Shown piece after piece: positions 1-6,032 of a stretch of DNA of 10,156 nucleotides. The position numbers and the translations under genes are program-made. How positions within the stretch are numbered: the first letter of the stretch is position 1; each line of letters begins with the position of its first letter. The notes under the pieces are model-generated. The model was given only the letters and a program-made list of their open reading frames with translations. It was not told the DNA's origin and did no database searches. The stretch comes from a bacterium (GTDB lineage: Bacteria; Ratteibacteria; UBA8468; B48-G9; JAFGKM01), in the NCBI GenBank assembly GCA_023230585.1, contig JALNXB010000063.1, forward strand, positions 1 through 10,156. Reading direction: 5' to 3'.

Positions 1-123
1 CCTGCCCAATTTTTTATCCCATTTACTCCCCACCGCATACAGATAAAAATTGTTCCCTATCTTATGTACGGCAGTCCCTTTTCTCTTACACTTATTTACC
101 CATTCAGGATATTTTGTACCCAT
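1..123 (-). CDS. Transposase, N-terminal fragment running off the left edge
   Basis: The minus strand has an open frame of 41 codons from an ATG at 123 to the window edge, with no stop. It begins MGTKYPEWVNKCKRKGT and continues with an 'IGNNFYLYAVGSKWDKK' stretch. A short basic start, then 'KKGTxxxxIGxxYYLYxVSSKWD', resembles the N-terminus of DDE transposases of the IS4/IS1634 type that are common in uncultivated diderm bacteria. I recognise this by resemblance only. A strong GGAGG (130-134, read on the minus strand) lies 6 nt before the ATG, and a promoter-like TTGACA/TATTAC pair lies just upstream. The catalytic DDE residues would be outside the window, so whether the gene is intact cannot be judged. 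The other possibility is an unrelated small basic protein. Confidence 0.6.
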   Translation of the reverse strand, partial: MGTKYPEWVNKCKRKGTAVHKIGNNFYLYAVGSKWDKKLGR

Positions 124-140
124 ATTTTGCCTCCTTTGCA

Positions 141-159
141 TATTACTTATTAAGTAATA
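141..159. repeat. 9-bp perfect inverted repeat upstream of the transposase
   Basis: TATTACTTA and its exact reverse complement TAAGTAATA flank one T. The motif TATTACTTAT occurs again at 228-237, near the putative promoter of the next gene. The inverted repeat overlaps the transposase -10 and could be a repressor site or part of the element's end. AT-rich palindromes also arise by chance. Confidence 0.4.
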
Positions 160-181
160 CCTAAAAAAAGAGCTCTGTCAA
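154..181 (-). promoter_or_regulatory. Promoter of the transposase gene
   Basis: Read on the minus strand, a consensus -35 TTGACA (181-176) and a -10 TATTAC (159-154) are separated by 16 bp, about 30 bp before the ATG at 123. The -10 lies inside a perfect inverted repeat (141-159), so the same bases could also act as an operator. Confidence 0.45.
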
Positions 182-217
182 GTGAAGTTACTGTTTTTAT
201 AGCATTATAGAAATTTA

Positions 218-226
218 TGGTATGAT
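218..226 (+). promoter_or_regulatory. Extended -10 promoter of the gene at 286
   Basis: TG-G-TATGAT is an extended -10 element about 60 bp before the start codon. No good -35 sits at standard spacing (TTTATA at 196-201 would be 19 bp away). The same TGnTAnnnT layout precedes three other plus-strand genes here, which supports it modestly. Confidence 0.35.
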
Positions 227-285
227 ATATTACTTATTTTTCGCAGAGTTACAGATTAAAAATTATTGTCAGACAGGAGGATGCA

Positions 286-1149
286 ATGATTAAAAAAAAA
301 GGAATATTTCGATGGCTTATGTGGGGTATCGGCTTTGGATTCCTGTACAGTACAGCATTCCTTTTATGGAGTTTAGAATTCTTTGAAGGGTGGATTTCTT
401 TTCACAGAGGAGTGTCTCTACGTTTATGGGTAGGTAGTATATTGTCCCTATTGTTTATATATCCACTCCAACTATTGGAAAAAGTGCTTCCGGAAATTAA
501 CAGTTTTGTAATGATGTATATATACGCCTTCATCTGCGGATTCCTTATTGGAACCGGCATCTTTTTCATTAAAAATAAAATTTTATCACGTAAACCTCTT
601 TCGGAAAAAATAAAAAGGAAGTTTACTGTAAAGAAAAAGATAATAACGACTGTTACAGTAGTTGTAATTTCCGTTTTTATCGGGATGAGTATCAAGTTGA
701 TTTTTATAGTAGAGGAATGTGGAAACAGAGTAACCTGTTTGGGAAATTTGCAAGCTATGGGACTGGCATTACGAGGGTTTGCTCAGGAGAACGGGGGAAG
801 ATTCCCTGACAATCTGTCAGAACTCTATCCTAAATATACCAGTTCCCTGGAAACTTTTATCTGTCCCAGCCACCAACCCCGGGTAACCGAAACCGATATA
901 GCGCAAAACTTCGAGATATGTTATCAATATGTTCCCGGTCTTACTACGGAATATGATGCAAATTGTTTAGTGGTTATTGAAAAAAAGGAAAACCATCTGA
1001 CAAAACCTTTCTTCCTCAACTGTACAAAACCTGTAAGAGGTGTATTGTTTGTTTCGGGTTATTACCGTTTATTGCCTGCTGAAGAGTGGCAGGAAGTTTA
1101 CCGAAAACATCAAAACCTTATAAAAGACCTTTCTTTTATCAAGGAGTAG
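286..1149 (+). CDS. Four-helix membrane protein with pseudopilin-like C-terminal domain
   Basis: The 287-residue protein starts at an ATG 5 nt after AGGAGG (275-280). The N-terminal half has about four hydrophobic segments, near residues 8-30, 46-64, 74-95 and 119-142, with basic loops (101-118). After the last helix comes 'CGNRVTCLGNLQAMGLALRGFAQENGGRFP', then 'LSELYPKY' and 'FICPS'. This Cys-x-x-Asn-Leu...Phe/Tyr-x-Gln-Glu-Asn-x-Gly-x-Phe-Pro pattern is typical of the periplasmic part of the DUF1559/type II secretion G-like pseudopilins abundant in Planctomycetes, Lentisphaerae and Omnitrophota. Those usually have one N-terminal helix and a prepilin peptidase site, and I see neither arrangement here. 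Cys145, Cys151 and Cys193 could form disulfides in an exported domain. It is therefore probably an envelope protein that displays a pseudopilin-like domain rather than a pilus subunit. Function unknown. Confidence 0.85.
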   Translation: MIKKKGIFRWLMWGIGFGFLYSTAFLLWSLEFFEGWISFHRGVSLRLWVGSILSLLFIYPLQLLEKVLPEINSFVMMYIYAFICGFLIGTGIFFIKNKILSRKPLSEKIKRKFTVKKKIITTVTVVVISVFIGMSIKLIFIVEECGNRVTCLGNLQAMGLALRGFAQENGGRFPDNLSELYPKYTSSLETFICPSHQPRVTETDIAQNFEICYQYVPGLTTEYDANCLVVIEKKENHLTKPFFLNCTKPVRGVLFVSGYYRLLPAEEWQEVYRKHQNLIKDLSFIKE

Positions 1150-1411
1150 AAATATTTCTTAAGGCAAAAATTGTTTGTACTTGTTCAGCCAGTCAGTCTC
1201 TTGAACAGTTTCTCCAGTTGAAAAATTTGAACATATCAGTTCCTTGCTTCTGTACCCATTGCAGAAACGGTGTGCCCAAAATGTGTCCACTTTTAGGGCA
1301 AGTAAAGGCGAAATGTGGCGCTACGGTTCCTTTCGTCTAAATTTATTATGTTTAAATTGGTTCTCTTGTAAGTAGGTGTACCTTAATGTAAAATGAATAC
1401 TAAGAAAACCT
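1150..1411. other. Gap of 262 bp with no convincing gene
   Basis: Two plus-strand frames stay open across parts of this gap. One (1086-1340, 84 codons) would begin inside the preceding gene without a ribosome binding site. It is Cys-rich towards its end (CFCTHCRNG, KMCPLLGQ, KCGATVPF). This looks like a relic or chance frame rather than a gene, but the locally higher GC and the Cys pairs are unlike the neighbours. The last 50 bp hold the promoter of the acetyltransferase gene. Confidence 0.4.
1366..1394 (+). promoter_or_regulatory. Promoter of the GNAT gene
   Basis: TTGTAA (1366-1371) and TAAAAT (1389-1394) are exactly 17 bp apart. The predicted start of transcription is near 1401, only about 10 nt before the ATG. 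That fits the lack of a clear Shine-Dalgarno sequence and suggests a very short leader. Confidence 0.5.
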
Positions 1412-1903
1412 ATGAAAAATAAAGAATGGAAAATCTTACAAGTAAAGTCAAAGAAAGAATCAGAAGAGTTGAACAATTTGCTCTGGCAGGTTCTTTGGAA
1501 GCCCTTGTCATTGCCTCAGGATATGATTTCAAAATTTAAATTGACAGGGGAGTCCAAAAAATTCATTGCGAAGCAAGATGATAAACTAATAGGCGGATTA
1601 GTGGCTTTTTCTATAACACCAATAGAGATGGAGATAAGGCATATTGCTGTTTTACCTAAATTTCAAGAAAAAGGAGTAGGTAGCAAACTTGTTGATTCTC
1701 TCATAACTTTTGCTTCAGAAAAAAGGTATACCCGAATATATACAATAGCTCGCAATACTTCTGTGGAGTTCTTTAAAAAACTTGGTTTTACCGACAACCC
1801 TCAGCAAAAACCGCCCGACCATCCTGCTTTCACAAAACATGGTATAACATTTTACCTACTGGAGCTGTCTTTGCTCGCTTTTATAATAAGTGTTAAAATG
1901 TGA
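1412..1903 (+). CDS. GNAT-family N-acetyltransferase
   Basis: A 163-residue protein with the GCN5-related acetyltransferase fold. The core strand plus motif A, 'EIRHIAVLPKFQEKGVGSKL' (residues 74-93), contains the acetyl-CoA pyrophosphate-binding Q/R-x-x-G-x-G signature (Gln85-Glu-Lys-Gly-Val-Gly90). The later 'ARNTSVEFFKKLGF' (113-126) is the usual motif B region. Such enzymes move an acetyl group from acetyl-CoA to an amine; nothing here identifies the substrate. An in-frame TGA at 1394-1396 and no intervening start codon force the ATG at 1412, despite a weak ribosome binding site. The last 10 residues (LLAFIISVKM) are hydrophobic and extend past the usual end of the fold, perhaps through loss of an earlier stop. 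The gene appears to be transcribed alone, next to the restriction-modification locus but with no evident link to it. Confidence 0.88.
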   Translation: MKNKEWKILQVKSKKESEELNNLLWQVLWKPLSLPQDMISKFKLTGESKKFIAKQDDKLIGGLVAFSITPIEMEIRHIAVLPKFQEKGVGSKLVDSLITFASEKRYTRIYTIARNTSVEFFKKLGFTDNPQQKPPDHPAFTKHGITFYLLELSLLAFIISVKM

Positions 1904-1973
1904 TTATAGGAGATATTGTAAAAGTAAAAATAAAGTATTATAAATTTTCACTATCAAGTTCACATAAAAAACA

Positions 1974-2002
1974 TTCATTTTTCCATTTTGATATGTTATA
2001 AC
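1974..2002 (+). promoter_or_regulatory. Promoter of the restriction endonuclease gene
   Basis: TTCATT (1974-1979) and TATAAC (1997-2002) are separated by 17 bp, and an extended -10 TG lies at 1994-1995. Transcription would start near 2009, leaving a leader of about 45 nt. No exact copy of the decamer repeats found in the methyltransferase promoter is present. ACATTCATT (1971-1979) resembles the decamer's reverse complement apart from one added base. Confidence 0.45.
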
Positions 2003-2040
2003 TTATATGAATAACCTTTGGATTAACCATTTTTACTTTT

Positions 2041-2046
2041 GGGGGG
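2041..2046 (+). promoter_or_regulatory. G6 ribosome binding site that decides the endonuclease start
   Basis: GGGGGG directly abuts an ATG at 2047, which leaves no spacer. It lies 9 nt before the in-frame ATG at 2056. The second ATG is therefore the likely start, with the run of G acting as the Shine-Dalgarno sequence. Confidence 0.55.
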
Positions 2047-2055
2047 ATGGTATTT

Positions 2056-2736
2056 ATGGATTTGAAGAAATTTACAGAAAAATTTATAGCTTTAAAAAAG
2101 AAAGGGTTTATACCTTCTACTCGAAAGGGACCAACAGGAATAGGTCATACATTGGAAACATATCTTGGTTTACAGGAAAACAATATTGCTTTACCCGACC
2201 TTGTAGAAGCTGAGATTAAGGCACACAGAAGCAGTAGTAGCAATATGATAACCTTGTTCACTTTCAATCGGAAAGTTTGGCAAATACCACCATTAAAAGT
2301 GGTAAAAGAATATGGTAGTTTAGATAAGAATGGGCGTGTAGGTCTTTACTATACGATGTCCTTAAAACCGAATAGCGCTGGATTGTTTTTATATGTAACA
2401 AACAAGGATATATCTGTAAGGCATATTTCTGGAGAGGTAATAGCTGTATGGACACTGGAAAAATTGACAGAAACATTTATAAGAAAAATACCTGCGTTGG
2501 TTTTTGTATCTGCTTTTACTGAAGAACGGGACGGTAGAGAATGGTTTCATTTCTATCGTGCTCAGTTACTGAAGGGTACCTCTCCTGAATTATTGGCAAA
2601 CCAATTCAAAGCAGAAAATATTCTGGTAGATTTGCGTTTGCACGACAAAGGTACAATGGCAAGAAATCATGGAACAGACTTTAGAACTTATAAAAACAAA
2701 TTGCCACAACTTTTTATGGAAATAAGAGATTTATAG
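2056..2736 (+). CDS. MvaI/BcnI-family type II restriction endonuclease
   Basis: With the start at 2056 the protein has 226 residues, close to the roughly 240 of MvaI and BcnI. The region 'GIGHTLETYLGL' (28-39) followed by 'LPDLVEAEIKAHR' (46-58) carries the Asp48-x4-Glu53-x-Lys55 spacing of the MvaI active site, a PD-(D/E)xK variant. The family's conserved Gly-x-Gly-x-Thr-x-Glu lies just before it. Known relatives work as monomers, nicking each strand in turn at CCWGG (MvaI) or CCSGG (BcnI). Specificity here cannot be read from sequence. The C-terminal part ('FHFYRAQLLKGTSPELLANQF', 'LRLHDKGTMARNHGTDFR') is also typical of the family. The gene converges on a methyltransferase gene 15 bp away, completing a restriction-modification pair. 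An ATG at 2047 would add three residues but has no usable ribosome binding site. Confidence 0.88.
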   Translation: MDLKKFTEKFIALKKKGFIPSTRKGPTGIGHTLETYLGLQENNIALPDLVEAEIKAHRSSSSNMITLFTFNRKVWQIPPLKVVKEYGSLDKNGRVGLYYTMSLKPNSAGLFLYVTNKDISVRHISGEVIAVWTLEKLTETFIRKIPALVFVSAFTEERDGREWFHFYRAQLLKGTSPELLANQFKAENILVDLRLHDKGTMARNHGTDFRTYKNKLPQLFMEIRDL

Positions 2737-2751
2737 GGTTAATTTTTTAGA

Positions 2752-4365
2752 TTATAACTTTTTCAACAGAAGAATACTTTCTCTTAACATAGTAGGGGCA
2801 GTTTTACCAGCTTTATTGGTGGGGCTGTTTCTTGATGGCATTCTTTTGTTCGGGATATTACGATATAAAATCCCCTGTGAAGTAAAACCAATCTTTTCCC
2901 CTAACTCACAAATAATCGTATCGGTTTTCAAAAGTACCTCTTTTACTGTGCGATTTCCGACAATTAGACAGAAGTATTTTTGCGGTTTCAGTATTTTGTA
3001 GGCCTGTTTCAACGCCTTGTCTAAATCTATATAGAAACTTAAAACATCCTTTGCTCTTTTTTCGTCTTCATCAGCAATGCTTTTTACGCTATATTTTAAG
3101 GTAGTAGAGCGTTTAAGTATAGAGTTATCAAGGTTAACATTGTTTTTACCGCCCATAAGTTCCTTATCAATATCTTTAATATTCGGGGGAAGTAAATCCA
3201 GCCACTGTGACGATAGTCTGGAAAATTGACCGTAAGCCACTGTAGTGCGGCTATCTCCATAAGGCGGGGAAGTGATGATAAAGTCTACAGAATTGTTAGG
3301 AATACCGTTGTCTTTCGTTGCATCACCCATAATAATACGTGAATTTGTTTGAGGGAAAGCATCCCGAGCATATTCTTTCATTCCCAAAATGTTCTTCTCG
3401 CAAAGTTTGGTAAATTCATTTAATATTTCTGGTTTAAATTTATCCGATAGCTTGTCAGGAGAACGGAATAGCTTAAATTCATTATGCCTTGTAAAAGAAG
3501 CGATTCTTACAACTTCGCTGAAAGGCAGTAAGAAGAAATTGCGGATATTTTCTTCTGGGATAGATTGAATTGTGTGTCGTAATTTTGCTAATTCTTCTAT
3601 AACTTTTTTACTAAACCAAAAATCTATATTATAAAATTTTGGTAATTTTATATCTGTTGTTTTTTGATAATCTCTGATAATAATTTTTAGCTTACTAAGT
3701 AATACTTTAGGATCAATTGGTGTGGTTTTAGCTTTGGTTATTAATACTGCTAAAGGGTTAAGTTCTACACCTATAGAATTTCGATTTAAAATACTGCTTT
3801 CTACTAAAGTAGTGCCTGAACCGCAAAATATATCACAAACCAAATCTCCTTTTTGAGAAAAGGCTAAAATAAGTTTACGGGCGACCTGGGGAATAAATAT
3901 TGCCGGGTAATTATGAAAACCGTGAGTATAGGTCTTGGTTTGATGAGTTTTAAAATCCCATTCCTCTACCCATTGTTTATGAGTAACGTCTTTATCATAA
4001 TGTTGTTGATGGTTATAAGAAGCGTTTAGTGAAACAATTTGCTCTAATTTATCAAATTGATTATGAGTTACTGTTTTTTGCTGAACAGTTGTTTCTCCGA
4101 ATAAATTATAATTTCCATCAGTATCTTTTAATTGTAAATTTTTCCGATATTTACTAGGATTCTGTGGTGCAACAAATTCTCTGCTTTTATGTAGATAATT
4201 TTGAATAGATTCTTTAGTAAACCGCCTATGCCCTCCTGGAGTTCTGACAGAATGTATTAATCCCTTTTCTTCCATTCTGTAAATAGTTTTTGTGCTAACT
4301 CCTAATAGTTCAGCTACTTGTTTGGTGTTTAACATTTTCATAGTAATTTGATTGATATTTGACAT
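2752..4365 (-). CDS. DNA amino-methyltransferase (probably N4-cytosine) fused to a MerR/BldC-like helix-turn-helix
   Basis: The 537-residue protein starts with a winged helix-turn-helix at about residues 11-58 ('LNTKQVAELLGVSTKTIYR' and the wing 'RTPGGHRRF'), the MerR/excisionase/BldC type. A low-complexity linker (60-130) follows, then the methyltransferase: motif X-like 'HGFHNYPAIFIPQ' (148-160), motif I 'DIFCGSGTT' for S-adenosylmethionine (178-186), acidic 'GVELNPLA' (199-206), motif IV 'TSPPYG' (365-370) and a C-terminal 'TAPTMLRESILLLKK'. Motif I precedes motif IV with about 180 residues between, which probably hold the target-recognition part. TSPPY favours N4-cytosine methylation, as in M.MvaI and M.BcnI, fitting the adjacent MvaI-type nuclease, whose cognate protector it should be. 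Family members usually lack the DNA-binding head. The head and the repeats in the gene's own promoter suggest autoregulation. The ATG at 4365 has AAGGAT about 10 nt upstream; starts at codons 9 or 11 would still keep the domain. Confidence 0.88.
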   Translation of the reverse strand: MSNINQITMKMLNTKQVAELLGVSTKTIYRMEEKGLIHSVRTPGGHRRFTKESIQNYLHKSREFVAPQNPSKYRKNLQLKDTDGNYNLFGETTVQQKTVTHNQFDKLEQIVSLNASYNHQQHYDKDVTHKQWVEEWDFKTHQTKTYTHGFHNYPAIFIPQVARKLILAFSQKGDLVCDIFCGSGTTLVESSILNRNSIGVELNPLAVLITKAKTTPIDPKVLLSKLKIIIRDYQKTTDIKLPKFYNIDFWFSKKVIEELAKLRHTIQSIPEENIRNFFLLPFSEVVRIASFTRHNEFKLFRSPDKLSDKFKPEILNEFTKLCEKNILGMKEYARDAFPQTNSRIIMGDATKDNGIPNNSVDFIITSPPYGDSRTTVAYGQFSRLSSQWLDLLPPNIKDIDKELMGGKNNVNLDNSILKRSTTLKYSVKSIADEDEKRAKDVLSFYIDLDKALKQAYKILKPQKYFCLIVGNRTVKEVLLKTDTIICELGEKIGFTSQGILYRNIPNKRMPSRNSPTNKAGKTAPTMLRESILLLKKL

Positions 4366-4392
4366 TATTGTGTATCCTTATTCTCTATAACT

Positions 4393-4421
4393 ATTGTACA
4401 ACATTAGACATCATTAGTCAA
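4393..4421 (-). promoter_or_regulatory. Strong promoter of the methyltransferase gene
   Basis: Read on the minus strand, TTGACT (4421-4416) and TACAAT (4398-4393) are exactly 17 bp apart, the best sigma-70 promoter in the window. Transcription would start near 4386, giving a leader of about 20 nt. Two decamer repeats fill the spacer. Confidence 0.7.
4398..4417 (-). repeat. Two abutting decamer direct repeats: putative operator of the HTH-methyltransferase
   Basis: Read on the minus strand, CTAATGATGT (4417-4408) is followed at once by CTAATGTTGT (4407-4398). They match at 9 of 10 positions with a period of one helical turn. They span the entire -35/-10 spacer and overlap both elements by a base or two. 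BldC and excisionase-type winged HTH proteins bind direct repeats head to tail, so this fits an operator for the HTH at the front of the methyltransferase. A weaker partial match lies at 4423-4432. That the protein binds here is inference. Confidence 0.5.
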
Positions 4422-4439
4422 TACATCCAAATGTGTTAT

Positions 4440-4624
4440 GTGAATTAAGATAGAATGCAACTACTTAAATATGTTCTATTTTGGTGTATGTGAAAAAATC
4501 TTTAAAAAATGATTTTGCTTATATATATTTTTTTGAAATAGATGGTAGGTTGTTTGCTAACTGTTAAAATGGACGATATTAGTGTTTGTTTTTAAGCCTT
4601 ATTAGATTATATAAAACAACCCTA
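4440..4624. other. Intergenic stretch with no gene seen
   Basis: About 185 bp of AT-rich sequence separates the DUF445 stop from the methyltransferase promoter, and neither strand has a credible reading frame. An 8-bp inverted repeat (GGTTGTTT at 4548-4555, AAACAACC at 4614-4621) is too widely spaced, with 58 bp between the arms, to be a terminator. Confidence 0.5.
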
Positions 4625-5191
4625 TTACAAAATCTTGATTAAAAGTATTTGTATTAACCCAATTAAAAATCCCAGCACAGCACCTGTCAGTTTGATAAAC
4701 CTAATTTCTCTGCTTGTAGCACCATAAACCAATGTTTCTAACTGTCTTAAATCAAATTGTTTGATTTTATCTGAAACTATGGTGTCAACCTGTATCATTT
4801 CAGGTAATTTACGGAGTTCTTCTTCAAGTTGAAGGTTGTTTTTTATGAAATTTGATATTGTGTTTACGCCTATCAGGTCTTTTAAGACCATTTTTACAAA
4901 AGGGTTAAGGGTTTCTATTTTTCTATCAAGGAACTCTGTGATTTTTTCATCAAGGTCTATGGAGTTAATAAGTGTTTCATCGTCGAGCAGATGTTGTTTT
5001 AATAGTTTTCCTAACCGTTCAGCTATATCATTCTGGTATTTAGGTAGTAACCCTTGAATACCAAATCTACGTTTATATGGGCGGAAAAGTAGCCAAATAG
5101 CAATTACGTTTGTAATCCAACCTATAAAAGCACCTATAATTGGTATAAATAATTTAGTTAATATCGTCTTGTTATCTATCATAACAATCAT
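4625..5191 (-). CDS. DUF445 family membrane protein, short form
   Basis: A 188-residue protein with a hydrophobic segment at each end (about 12-36 and 167-187) and a charged helical middle. The N-terminal 'GAFIGWITNVIAIWLLFRPY' (20-39), followed by 'GIQGLLPKYQNDIAERLGK' (44-62), is the signature of DUF445 (the YheB/YjiN family). The C-terminal 'EIRFIKLTGAVLGFLIGLIQ' is its usual closing motif. Many members have 200-400 residues; here the middle is short but both ends are intact, so this looks like a complete short form. The biochemical role of the family is not established, and it is thought to sit in the membrane. The start at 5191 has AAGG 5 nt upstream; an in-frame ATG at 5182 is the alternative. 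The gene diverges from the outer-membrane protein gene at 5316. Confidence 0.85.
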   Translation of the reverse strand: MIVMIDNKTILTKLFIPIIGAFIGWITNVIAIWLLFRPYKRRFGIQGLLPKYQNDIAERLGKLLKQHLLDDETLINSIDLDEKITEFLDRKIETLNPFVKMVLKDLIGVNTISNFIKNNLQLEEELRKLPEMIQVDTIVSDKIKQFDLRQLETLVYGATSREIRFIKLTGAVLGFLIGLIQILLIKIL

Positions 5192-5239
5192 TATACCTTA
5201 AATAGTTTATATAAATCTAATCATTGTTTATCTTTTTAA

Positions 5240-5269
5240 TTGACAAGTGGGGTTTTTTGTAAGTATTAT
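5240..5269 (+). promoter_or_regulatory. Promoter of the outer-membrane protein gene
   Basis: A consensus TTGACA (5240-5245) and TATTAT (5264-5269) are 18 bp apart. Transcription from near 5276 would give a leader of about 40 nt containing AAGGAG (5300-5305) before the ATG at 5316. Confidence 0.6.
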
Positions 5270-5315
5270 TATTAAGATTTATCAGTTGAAACTATGAAGA
5301 AGGAGACCAGGAAAA

Positions 5316-5957
5316 ATGAAAAAATATTTTTTATGTATATTGATGCTAAGTGTAATTATGTTGTGGACATACAATAGTGAGGCGGCAAGACCTTTTGCAA
5401 CAGATGATGCAGGAACTGTTGAATATAAGATGAGTGAAGTTGAGATGGGTTATACTTGGGGAGATGAAGAAGGTATTTTAGAATTTGATTATGTATATGG
5501 GCTTACAGAACGTATGGATATAGGTATAAGTTTTGGGTATACGATTGAAACTGAGTCAAAAAACTCTTTTACGCCTGCGGAATTATCTCTAAAATTTGCT
5601 ATTGTGCCTGATATTTGTTCTGCCTCTTTTGCTTATGAATTTGGAGAGTCTATTTACGATATCAACCTTATTTGTACAAAAGTGTTTGGGCAGGTAGAAG
5701 TAGATGCAAATTTAGGGTATTTGGTAAACGAAGATGATGAAAATTTAGTGACTTATGCTGTTGCTCTGATATGGGCTATTGATGAAAAATTTGCTATTGG
5801 CACTGAACTTTTGGGCGATGAAACTGGTGTGCAAAATTTGCTTGTTGGTATGAGATACCATATAAAAGAGGGATTAAGTGTTGATGCTGGGTTTTCCAAG
5901 GGAGTGGGAGACGACGTCAACAATACTATAACAGTTGGATTACATTTTGAGTTTTGA
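5316..5957 (+). CDS. Secreted beta-barrel outer-membrane protein
   Basis: The 213-residue precursor has a clear signal peptide: KK at positions 2-3, a hydrophobic core and a likely cut after Ala23 (NSEA/ARPF). The mature start 'ARPFATDDAGTVE' and the following 'EVEMGYTWG', 'FDYVYGLTERMDIGISFGY' and 'VDAGFSKGVGDDVNNTITVG' stretches alternate polar and hydrophobic residues like antiparallel barrel strands. The chain ends in HFEF, the terminal aromatic that the BAM machinery recognises. The 'ARPxxTDDAGTVE' opening resembles proteins labelled 'MetA-pathway phenol degradation/transporter' (PF13557-like), a poorly characterised outer-membrane family. No channel substrate can be inferred. AAGGAG lies 10 nt before the ATG. 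The gene has its own promoter and shows the organism has an outer membrane. Confidence 0.82.
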   Translation: MKKYFLCILMLSVIMLWTYNSEAARPFATDDAGTVEYKMSEVEMGYTWGDEEGILEFDYVYGLTERMDIGISFGYTIETESKNSFTPAELSLKFAIVPDICSASFAYEFGESIYDINLICTKVFGQVEVDANLGYLVNEDDENLVTYAVALIWAIDEKFAIGTELLGDETGVQNLLVGMRYHIKEGLSVDAGFSKGVGDDVNNTITVGLHFEF

Positions 5958-5999
5958 TAAGAAACAACTTTCAAAAAAAATTAATTGTCAATAGATATC

Positions 6000-6008
6000 T
6001 GTTAAAAT
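6000..6008 (+). promoter_or_regulatory. Extended -10 promoter of thyX
   Basis: TG-T-TAAAAT is an extended -10, with transcription expected near 6015. That is too late for a useful leader before an ATG at 6021 but right for one at 6033. TTGTCA at 5985-5990 is only 12 bp upstream, too near for a -35. Confidence 0.45.
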
Positions 6009-6022
6009 AGAAGTTTAATTAT

Positions 6023-6026
6023 GGAG
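6023..6026 (+). promoter_or_regulatory. Ribosome binding site that decides the thyX start
   Basis: GGAG lies 6 nt before the ATG at 6033. The in-frame ATG at 6021 has only AAGTTTAATT upstream, so 6033 is preferred. Confidence 0.55.
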
Positions 6027-6032
6027 TTAGAT

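Noticed and set aside
402..695. Minus-strand open frame of 97 codons
   Set aside because: Lies wholly inside the membrane-protein gene on the other strand, with no ribosome binding site and no recognisable protein.
2007..2213. Plus-strand open frame overlapping the endonuclease start
   Set aside because: Different frame, no ribosome binding site, and the overlapping frame has a clear MvaI-type active site.
2264..2476. Minus-strand open frame of 70 codons
   Set aside because: Shadow of the endonuclease gene with no start signal. An antisense role cannot be supported from sequence.
4561..4570. CTGTTAAAAT identical to the thyX extended -10 region, plus strand
   Set aside because: No plus-strand gene follows; the DUF445 gene lies there in the opposite direction. 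Likely chance in AT-rich sequence.
4548..4621. Inverted repeat GGTTGTTT / AAACAACC downstream of the DUF445 gene
   Set aside because: Arms are only 8 bp with 58 bp between and no U run, so it is not a credible terminator.
5753..5974. Minus-strand open frame over the end of the outer-membrane protein
   Set aside because: Shadow frame; the plus frame has a signal peptide and a barrel terminus.
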